Shown piece after piece: positions 14,208-19,650 of a DNA stretch of 19,650 nucleotides. The stretch is taken from contig DGIZ01000067.1 in assembly GCA_002386585.1 (NCBI GenBank), positions 1 through 19,650 on the forward strand. Direction: 5' to 3'. A model generated the notes under the pieces. That model did not search any database, had not been told where the DNA came from, and saw nothing but the letters and a program-made list of their open reading frames with translations. Position numbers and translations under genes: made by a program. Source of the DNA: Brevundimonas sp. UBA4609 (GTDB taxonomy: Bacteria > Pseudomonadota > Alphaproteobacteria > Caulobacterales > Caulobacteraceae). Position 1 is the stretch's first letter, and each line of letters starts with the position of its first letter.

Positions 14208-14702
14208 ATGAAACGCCTCGCCATCGTCACGATCGCAGCCTCGGCCCTGGCTCTGACGGCCTGCGCCAGCCTTGCGCCCTATGGCCAACAGATGGGGCCG
14301 AACGGGCAGGGCTATTCCGAACAACAGATCGAACGCGACCGTTTCCGCGTGACCTACAAGGGCGTCGGCGCGCCCGGTCCGGTGGCGGATATGGCGCTGT
14401 TCCGCGCGGCCCAGCTGACGACCGAGCAGGGCTACGACTGGTTCGAGGTGACGCAGCGCTGGATCGACGGCCGCCCTGACAGCGCGGGCGGCGTGCGGCC
14501 CAGCGTGTCGGTCGGCGCCGGCACGGGCCGTTACGGCGGCTGGTCCACTTCGGGCGTCGGCGTCGGCCTGGGCTTTGACCTCAGCGGGCCGCAGCCGACC
14601 TCGACCACGCTGGAGATCGTCATGGGCCGCGGCCAGCGCCCGGATCGCCCCGAAGCCTATGACGCGCGCGGCGTGCAGGACGCCATCCGTCCCCGCCTTT
14701 AA
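14208..14702 (+). CDS. CC0125/CC1285-like lipoprotein
   Basis: 164 residues. A signal peptide MKRLAIVTIAASALALTAC ends in an LTAC lipobox (Cys19), so the mature protein should be lipid-anchored in the envelope. The region GYSEQQIERDRFRVTYKGVG followed by ALFRAAQLTTEQGYDWFEVTQRW matches the small Caulobacterales/sphingomonad lipoprotein family named for CC0125 and CC1285. The C-terminal half has a glycine-rich stretch (SVGAGTGRYGGWSTSGVGVG) and a final strand STTLEIVMGRGQRP. ATG 14208 has GGGAGA at 14195-14200; the open frame from 14178 would bury the signal peptide. Function unknown. It converges with the DUF2214 gene with only 3 bp between stops. Confidence 0.8.
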   Translation: MKRLAIVTIAASALALTACASLAPYGQQMGPNGQGYSEQQIERDRFRVTYKGVGAPGPVADMALFRAAQLTTEQGYDWFEVTQRWIDGRPDSAGGVRPSVSVGAGTGRYGGWSTSGVGVGLGFDLSGPQPTSTTLEIVMGRGQRPDRPEAYDARGVQDAIRPRL

Positions 14703-14705
14703 GGC

Positions 14706-15143
14706 CTACAACGGCCAGCGCGCCATGGCGGCGGCGAAGGCCAGCAACGGGATCAACAACAGAACCTCCAGCCCGATCGCGCGTCTCGCGGCGGTCAGTT
14801 CGGCCTGTGGCGGGACGTAGTCGGGCGCCGTCCCCGCCGCCTTGCGCCATCTCAGGATCGCCAGCGTCGGCCGGATCGAGATCAGGCCGATCAGGGCGAA
14901 GGTTGCGATCTTGGCCCAGAAGAAGGGATTGGCTTCATAGAAGGCCCAGCCCTTACCGCCCATCACCCGTCCGACCCCGACCAGCACGATCAGCAGGGCC
15001 GTGACGCCATAGCCTGCATCCAGCCCGGCCAGACGTTTCACCGGCGGTTCAGGGGTCCGCAGCAGCGCCAGCTCCGACGCCAGCATGACGATCAGGCCCA
15101 GGAACAACAGGTGGTGCAGGATGGCGAGGACAAGGTCGTGCAT
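14706..15143 (-). CDS. DUF2214 family membrane protein
   Basis: 145 residues from ATG 15143 (MHDLVLAILHHLLFLGLIVM). Four hydrophobic segments (about 5-27, 43-63, 74-94, 122-142). The HH in the first helix, AGLDAGYGVTALL, GGKGWAFYEANPFFWAKIATF and SIRPTLAILRWRKA are the recognisable DUF2214 pattern. Conserved His residues near the membrane suggest a metal or heme possibility, but nothing is established. GAAGG precedes ATG 15143 on the minus strand; an upstream ATG at 15188 would overlap the divergent crcB start, so I reject it. The gene is alone on its strand. Confidence 0.8.
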   Translation of the reverse strand: MHDLVLAILHHLLFLGLIVMLASELALLRTPEPPVKRLAGLDAGYGVTALLIVLVGVGRVMGGKGWAFYEANPFFWAKIATFALIGLISIRPTLAILRWRKAAGTAPDYVPPQAELTAARRAIGLEVLLLIPLLAFAAAMARWPL

Positions 15144-15186
15144 GGCGGCCTTCGCAAATGACGTCGGAACAGTATATGCCGCCAGC

Positions 15187-15573
15187 ATGACACGTTTTCT
15201 GCTGGTTGCGAGCGGCGGCGCTCTGGGGGCGATGGCGCGCTACGCCCTGGGCCTGACGGTCGGCCGTCTGGCGCCGGGCGCGGCTTGGCCTTGGGGCACC
15301 TTCGGCGCCAATCTGATCGGCGGCCTGTTGATGGGCTTGCTGGCCGGGTGGCTGGCGCTGAAGGCGGGCGCGCATCAGGAGAGCATCCGCCTCTTCGCGG
15401 CGGTCGGCGTTCTGGGCGGGTTCACCACCTTCTCGGCCTTCTCGCTGGAGACGGCGCTGATGATCGAACGCCGCGAGATGGCCACGGCCGCCCTCTATGT
15501 CGCCGCCTCGGTCGTCCTGGCCGTCGCCGCCCTGTTCCTGGGACTTCTTATCGCCCGAAAGGCTTTTGCATGA
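15187..15573 (+). CDS. crcB: Fluoride ion channel CrcB (Fluc)
   Basis: 128 residues, standard length, four membrane helices. Dual-topology dimers of this protein export fluoride from the cytoplasm. Motifs: GGALGAMARYALG (10-22), WGTFGANLIGG (36-46, with the conserved Asn42) and the GGFTTFSAFSLE loop (77-88) that lines the pore. ATG 15187 lies 43 bp from the divergent DUF2214 start, too short for a fluoride riboswitch. Its stop overlaps the start of the next gene (ATGA at 15570-15573), so it heads a translationally coupled run with the pseudouridine synthase. Confidence 0.93.
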   Translation: MTRFLLVASGGALGAMARYALGLTVGRLAPGAAWPWGTFGANLIGGLLMGLLAGWLALKAGAHQESIRLFAAVGVLGGFTTFSAFSLETALMIERREMATAALYVAASVVLAVAALFLGLLIARKAFA

Positions 15574-16565
15574 CCCGCGAGGTCAAGACTCTCTTTGTCG
15601 CCGAGGCCGAGGACGGCATCCGTCTGGACCGTTGGTTCAAGCGTCGTTGGCCGCACCTGTCGCATATCCAGGTGCAGAAGATGGCCCGCAGCGGCCAGAT
15701 CCGCGTCGACGGCTCGCGCGTGAAGCCCGAGGACCGCCTGACCGCCGGCGCCGCCGTGCGCGTACCGCCGATTCCCGATCCGGTCGAGCGCGTCCCCGGC
15801 GAGAAGCCCAAGATCAGCGACCGCGACGCCGCCTACGCCAAGTCGCTGGTCCTGTATGAAGACGACATGGTCATCGCCCTGAACAAGCCGCACGGGCTGG
15901 CCGTGCAGGGCGGCACCAAGACGACCAAGCACGTCGACCGCCTGCTGTCGGCCTGGGGCGAGGGGATGGAGCGTCCGCGCCTGGTCCACCGTCTGGACCG
16001 CGACACCTCGGGCGTGTTGCTGCTGGGCAAGGGGCCGGAGGCGGCCAAGCGCCTGGCCGGGGCCTTCGCCCGTCGTCAGGCCAAGAAGACCTATTGGGCC
16101 ATCGTCATCGGCAATCCCAAGCCCTCGGCAGGCCAGATCGACCTGGCGCTGAAGAAGTCGGGGATCAACGACTTCGAGATGATGCGCCCCGCCGATCCCA
16201 AGGAGCACGGCGCCGAACCGGCCGAGACGGCCTACGCCACCGTCAGCCGCGCCGCCCACCGCGCCGCCTGGATGGCCCTGCGCCCCTTCACCGGACGAAC
16301 GCACCAACTGCGCGCCCACATGAGCGCCATCGGCCACCCCATCCTGGGCGATCCGAAGTACGGCAATGACCAGTCGAACGAACTGTCCGGCCCGCTGAAG
16401 CTGCAGCTTCACGCCCGCCGCATCGAACTGGACCACCCCGGCGGCGGCAAGCTGATCGTCGAGGCTCCCCTCAGTCCCGAGATGAAGGCCGGCTTCAACC
16501 ACTTCGGCTTCTCCGAGGACGAGGCCGATGAAGACCCCTTTGCGGGCGTGCGGCGGATGCGATGA
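15570..16565 (+). CDS. RluC/RluD-like 23S rRNA pseudouridine synthase with S4 domain
   Basis: 331 residues. An N-terminal S4 RNA-binding domain (about 15-68: GIRLDRWFKRRWPHLSHIQV, MARSGQIRVDG) is followed by the RluA-family catalytic domain. The active-site motif is LVHRLDRDTSGVLLLGKG with the nucleophilic Asp143; NKPHGLAVQGG (105-115) and FTGRTHQLRAHMSAIGHPILGD are further family motifs. The closest well-known enzyme in layout is RluC, which modifies several uridines of 23S rRNA; the exact targets here are inferred only. The start overlaps the crcB stop and the stop overlaps the next start (ATGA at 16562-16565), so three genes are translationally linked. Confidence 0.88.
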   Translation: MTREVKTLFVAEAEDGIRLDRWFKRRWPHLSHIQVQKMARSGQIRVDGSRVKPEDRLTAGAAVRVPPIPDPVERVPGEKPKISDRDAAYAKSLVLYEDDMVIALNKPHGLAVQGGTKTTKHVDRLLSAWGEGMERPRLVHRLDRDTSGVLLLGKGPEAAKRLAGAFARRQAKKTYWAIVIGNPKPSAGQIDLALKKSGINDFEMMRPADPKEHGAEPAETAYATVSRAAHRAAWMALRPFTGRTHQLRAHMSAIGHPILGDPKYGNDQSNELSGPLKLQLHARRIELDHPGGGKLIVEAPLSPEMKAGFNHFGFSEDEADEDPFAGVRRMR

Positions 16566-18067
16566 ATACGGGGCCGGCCGTCCAGATGCGTCTTCAGCGC
16601 GCCCAGGCGCTGGTTCAGCAAGGCGACTTGACGGGCGCGCTGGCGGTATTGGAACAGGCGCCGCCAAACGAACGGATCGCCGTTCAGACCTTGCAGGTCG
16701 ATCTTCTAAAGGCGCTGGACCGCAAGGAAGAGGCCCTGGCGATTCGTCGCGAGCAAGCCGCGCTCGCGCCCCGCAGCGTCGTCGCCCAGCACAACCTGGC
16801 GAGCTTGCTCGGCGATACCGGCCGCAACGCCGAGGCTGTCGAGGCGGCGCGCCGGGCCCTGGCCAATGGCGGAGACGCGCCGGAAACATGGCTGGTCCTG
16901 GCCCGCGCCCTGTCCGCCTGCTCCCGACATGACGAGGCGGTCGACGCCTATGGTCAGGCCATCAAGCGGCGCCCGGCCTATACCGATGCGGTGCGGGAAC
17001 TGGCGCAACTGATCTGGATGCGCGGCGGGACGCGTGAAGCGGCGACGGCTCCGGTGCTGAAGGCGCTGAAAGGCGCCCCAGGCGATGCGGACCTGCTGAC
17101 CTGTCTGGCGGTGGTCCTGTTATACGGCGGGGCCGATCCGCGTGAGGCTTGGGGCGAACTGACCCGCCGAGCCAGGGAGGGGGGCGTGCGGGCGGCGACG
17201 GTCGAGGCGGCGGCGAGCCGCTTGGCCTTGAAGTTCGATTTCGCCCTGGCCCTGGATCATGCGCGCGCCGCAACGCAGATGGAGCCGGGCGTGATCGAAT
17301 CCTGGGCCAATCTGGCGGAAGTCTTGATCGCGTCAGGCGCGGCCGATGAAGCCCTGGATATCCTGCGCCCGTTGCTGGCGGCTCCGGGCGCGGACCAGAA
17401 GGTTCTGGCCCTCCACGCGACGGCGAGCCGGGTGAAGGGAGGGGGCGACCCTCTGGGCCTCGATGACATCAACGGCTTGGTGGGCGCTCTGACCATTGAT
17501 GCGCCGCCGGGATGGAAAGATCTGCCCGCCTACCTGACCGACCTGAAGACGGCTCTTTTGACGCAGCACGCCTATGAAAATCACCCGCTCGGTCAGAGCC
17601 TGCGGCACGGGACGCAGACGCCCGTGGACCTGACCTTGGTCGACGATCCGGTCATCCGCGCCTTCTTCGTCGCCATTGACGGGCCGATCCGTCGCCATCT
17701 GGCCCAGTTGGGGCAGGGGACGGACCCTGTCCGCAGCCGCAATACAGGAGACTACAGGCTGAACGGCTGCTGGTCCGTGCGGCTGGCGCCGGGCGGGTTC
17801 CACGAGCATCACATCCATCCCAAGGGGTGGTATTCCTCGGCCTGTTATATCGAGACTCCGCCGGTGGTTGATGCGGGCGGGCGCGAGGGCTGGCTGGCCC
17901 TGGCCCAGCCGCCGTTCCCGACTTCGCCGCCGCTGGAGCCGCTACGCTATGAAAAACCTGAGCCGGGCAAGCTGGTGCTGTTCCCGTCCTGCCTGTGGCA
18001 CGGCACCGTGCCCTTCGGCGGCGACCAGCCGCGCCTGACCGTGGCCTTCGACATCGTTCCTGTCTGA
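16562..18067 (+). CDS. TPR-repeat protein with putative 2OG-Fe(II) oxygenase domain
   Basis: 501 residues. The N-terminal two thirds are alpha-helical TPR-like repeats (for example 8-35, 41-68, 73-101, 107-136, 245-272), with APETWLVLARALSACSRHDEAVDAYGQAI and ESWANLAEVLIASGAADEALDIL as clear units. The C-terminal part (about 330-501) matches the putative 2OG-Fe(II) oxygenase type that uses HxHxHP: His414, His416/417 and His419 in FHEHHIHPKGWYSSACYIETP. The distal His480 lies in LVLFPSCLWHGTVPF, and Arg491 before TVAFDI would bind the 2-oxoglutarate carboxylate. Residue roles are assigned by motif. Substrate unknown; TPRs suggest a protein partner. ATG 16562 overlaps the synthase stop. Confidence 0.82.
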   Translation: MNTGPAVQMRLQRAQALVQQGDLTGALAVLEQAPPNERIAVQTLQVDLLKALDRKEEALAIRREQAALAPRSVVAQHNLASLLGDTGRNAEAVEAARRALANGGDAPETWLVLARALSACSRHDEAVDAYGQAIKRRPAYTDAVRELAQLIWMRGGTREAATAPVLKALKGAPGDADLLTCLAVVLLYGGADPREAWGELTRRAREGGVRAATVEAAASRLALKFDFALALDHARAATQMEPGVIESWANLAEVLIASGAADEALDILRPLLAAPGADQKVLALHATASRVKGGGDPLGLDDINGLVGALTIDAPPGWKDLPAYLTDLKTALLTQHAYENHPLGQSLRHGTQTPVDLTLVDDPVIRAFFVAIDGPIRRHLAQLGQGTDPVRSRNTGDYRLNGCWSVRLAPGGFHEHHIHPKGWYSSACYIETPPVVDAGGREGWLALAQPPFPTSPPLEPLRYEKPEPGKLVLFPSCLWHGTVPFGGDQPRLTVAFDIVPV

Positions 18068-18069
18068 AT

Positions 18070-18756
18070 ATGACCGCTTCCGACGCTCCGCTCGCCGTCT
18101 TCGACATCGACGGCACCCTGGTCGACAGCCGCGCCTCGATCCATCGCGCGGCCTGCGAGGCGGCGCAGGTTCTGGGCCTGCCGGAACCGGAATACGATCG
18201 CGTGCGCCAGATCGTGGGGCTGAGCCTGCATCACGCCCTGCACGTGCTGGAGCCGTCTTTGACCGACGCCGAACTGGCCGATTTCGTCGCCGCCTTCCAG
18301 GCCAGTTTCCGCGCCATGTATGAGGCCGGCCATGAGGAGCCGCTCTATCCCGGCGTGATGGACACCCTGCGGCGCTTGAAACGCGACGGCTGGCTGCTGT
18401 CGCTGGCGACCGGCCAGAACCGACGCGGCGTGGCCCGCAATCTGGCGCGGCCCGAGTGGAGCGATCTCTTCCTGTCCAGCCATTGCGCCGAGGACGGGCC
18501 GGGCAAGCCGGACCCGGCCATGCTGCGCGCCGCCATGAGGACCTGCGGAGCCGACGCCGCCTCGACCGCCATGATCGGCGACACCAGCCACGACATCGCC
18601 ATGGCTGTGGCGGCGGGCGTGCATCCGCTCGGCGTCGGCTGGGGCTTTCATACGGTGGAGGAGCAGGCGGCTGCGGGCGCGCTTCACATCGCCGCCGATT
18701 TTCCCGATCTGGAGGCGGCGCTTGATCGGTTCGCCTCGACCAAGCTGTTCGCCTAG
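18070..18756 (+). CDS. HAD-family hydrolase, phosphoglycolate phosphatase-like
   Basis: 228 residues. All four HAD motifs are present: FDIDGTLVDS with nucleophile Asp12 and acid Asp14, LATG with Thr114, GKPDP with Lys146, and MIGDTSHDIAMA with Asp171/Asp175. The helical cap between motifs I and II (about 25-95) is of the small alpha-helical (subclass I) type as in Gph and YjjG/PGP-like phosphatases. Substrate likely a small phosphorylated metabolite; 2-phosphoglycolate is one possibility but not shown. ATG 18070 lies 2 bp after the previous stop; I see no strong separate ribosome binding site, suggesting co-translation. Confidence 0.88.
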   Translation: MTASDAPLAVFDIDGTLVDSRASIHRAACEAAQVLGLPEPEYDRVRQIVGLSLHHALHVLEPSLTDAELADFVAAFQASFRAMYEAGHEEPLYPGVMDTLRRLKRDGWLLSLATGQNRRGVARNLARPEWSDLFLSSHCAEDGPGKPDPAMLRAAMRTCGADAASTAMIGDTSHDIAMAVAAGVHPLGVGWGFHTVEEQAAAGALHIAADFPDLEAALDRFASTKLFA

Positions 18757-18765
18757 AAGTCCGTC

Positions 18766-19527
18766 ATGACCCATATTCCTCCGCTGGATCCCAACGTCGC
18801 CGCCCAGAAGGGCTTTCGTGAATCCGAGGAGCGCATCAAGCGCTTCTGGAAGAGCGCCGGGGTCGAGGCCCGCGACGGCGGCTGGATCGTCCTGCTGGAC
18901 GGCCGCGCGCCCAAGACGCCCGCCGGCAACGCCATCGTCCTGCCGACCGAGACGGCGGCTCGTCTCGTGGCCGACGAGTGGGACGCTCAGGGCGAGCATC
19001 TGACGCCCGCGACCATGCCCGCCACCCGCCTGGCCTCGACCGCCATCGACCGGGTCAGCCAGACGCGTGGTCCCGTGGCCGAGGAAATCGCCCGCTACGC
19101 CGGGTCGGACGTGCTCTGCTACCTGGCCGAGACGCCGTCGGGCCTGATCCAACGTCAGCAGGCGGAATGGGGCCCGTGGCGCGACTGGGCCGCGCGCGAA
19201 CTGGGCGTTGAGCTGCATCCGGTCGAGGGGATCATCCATCGGCCCCAGGCGCCCGAGGCTCTGGCGCGGGTCGAGGCGCTGGCGCTGGAGATGGATGACT
19301 TCGCCCTGACCGGGCTGGCGACGGCCGTGCCGCTATTCGGCTCGGCGGTGCTGGGGCTGGCGGTGCAACGCGGGGCGCTGGCGGGCGAGGCGGCGCTGGA
19401 CCTGTCGCGTCTGGACGAAGCCTTCACCGAGGAGCGCTGGGGCGTGGACGAGGAAGCCGCCGCCCGCGCCGCCGCCCATCGCGCCGAAGCGACCCTGCTG
19501 CAACGGTGGTTCGAGGCGTTGCGATAA
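18766..19527 (+). CDS. ATP12 family chaperone for F1-ATPase assembly
   Basis: 253 residues. The N-terminal part shows KRFWKSAGVEARDGGWIVLLDGRAPKTPAG and VLPTETAARLVADEWDAQGEHLTPATMPATRLASTAID, the ATP12 domain hallmark. In mitochondria Atp12 binds the F1 alpha subunit until it joins beta; in alphaproteobacteria the homologue is taken to have the same role in ATP synthase assembly. The C-terminal half is helical (VEALALEMDDFALTGLATAV, EERWGVDEEAAARAAAHRAE). ATG 18766 is 9 bp after the HAD stop, and this is the last gene of the crcB run. It is followed by a palindromic repeat that might end transcription. Confidence 0.9.
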   Translation: MTHIPPLDPNVAAQKGFRESEERIKRFWKSAGVEARDGGWIVLLDGRAPKTPAGNAIVLPTETAARLVADEWDAQGEHLTPATMPATRLASTAIDRVSQTRGPVAEEIARYAGSDVLCYLAETPSGLIQRQQAEWGPWRDWAARELGVELHPVEGIIHRPQAPEALARVEALALEMDDFALTGLATAVPLFGSAVLGLAVQRGALAGEAALDLSRLDEAFTEERWGVDEEAAARAAAHRAEATLLQRWFEALR

Positions 19528-19540
19528 GTCTTCTACCGCT

Positions 19541-19650
19541 CATCCCCGCGGAGGCGGGGACCCAGTGTTTTGGCCACAGGCGCAGCGGTTGGGTTCGTGA
19601 GCGCCTCTCAAGCTGACCTTGGCGCATGAGGCTCTTACTGGGTCCCCGCC
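19541..19650. repeat. Palindromic intergenic repeat pair, right arm cut by the window end
   Basis: The left unit contains the hairpin CCCCGC-ggag-GCGGGG (19544-19559) followed by ACCCAGT. The last 14 bases of the window (19637-19650) are the exact reverse complement of 19553-19566, ACTGGGTCCCCGCC, so the second arm probably continues beyond the end. The design (two hairpin units in opposite orientation, separated by about 70 bp) parallels the element at 11701-11807, although the sequence differs. The rest of the stretch, 19567-19636, holds no gene or site I can support. Confidence 0.7.

Noticed and set aside
15144..15186. Fluoride riboswitch before crcB
   Set aside because: Only 43 bp are available, less than the riboswitch plus expression platform needs, and no recognisable pseudoknot core is seen.
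1..19650. CRISPR arrays, tRNA or rRNA genes, transposases, integrases
   Set aside because: No regular short repeats with spacers, no cloverleaf sequence that I could recognise, and no mobile-element protein in any supported frame.

Overview
The window reads as a chromosomal segment of a GC-rich alphaproteobacterium, most likely Caulobacteraceae (Brevundimonas or a close relative). The signs are the ribosomal protein/RNA polymerase alpha block, a lipoprotein of the CC0125/CC1285 family (named after Caulobacter crescentus loci), an ATP12-type chaperone (typical of alphaproteobacteria and mitochondria), and dispersed palindromic intergenic repeats. The species assignment is an inference from family recognition and not a database result. 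Coding density is very high, no gap between genes exceeds about 220 bp, and I see no tRNA, rRNA, CRISPR array, prophage or insertion sequence.

Layout. (1) 1-384: the C-terminal end of a TonB-like protein; the first 12 bases match the 3' end of a common Illumina adapter and are probably not genomic. (2) 411-3007: a near-consensus sigma-70-type promoter, then rpsM, rpsK, rpoA and rplQ, closed by a hairpin/T-tract terminator. (3) 3034-3884: a DUF4180 gene translationally coupled to a GNAT acetyltransferase. (4) 3891-5650, minus strand: a two-gene ABC-2 type exporter (ATPase then permease). (5) 5754-9847, plus strand: a lipoprotein phosphodiesterase of the ENPP/alkaline phosphatase superfamily, an MFS transporter and a DegP/DegQ-like protease that is also a predicted lipoprotein. 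(6) 9875-10294, minus: a VOC (glyoxalase-fold) protein, divergent from rarA (10362-11672). (7) 11701-11807: a 29-bp perfect inverted repeat built from two hairpins. (8) 11892-13392: three tandem paralogous four-helix membrane proteins of unknown function, each with its own likely promoter. (9) 13404-14129: an RluA-type pseudouridine synthase, then a small lipoprotein. (10) 14706-15143, minus: a DUF2214 membrane protein, divergent from crcB. (11) 15187-19527: a tightly packed run crcB - RluC-like synthase - TPR/2OG-Fe(II) oxygenase - HAD phosphatase - ATP12 chaperone, with ATGA stop/start overlaps at the first two junctions. (12) 19541-19650: another palindromic repeat, cut by the window end.

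Most of the window is housekeeping: translation and transcription machinery, rRNA modification, replication-fork repair, envelope protein quality control and F1-ATPase assembly. The parts that known functions explain least are the three-copy membrane protein family at 11892-13392, the TPR/2OG oxygenase coupled to the pseudouridine synthase gene, and the repeat and dyad structures in the intergenic regions. I did not find a clear new defence or mobile system.
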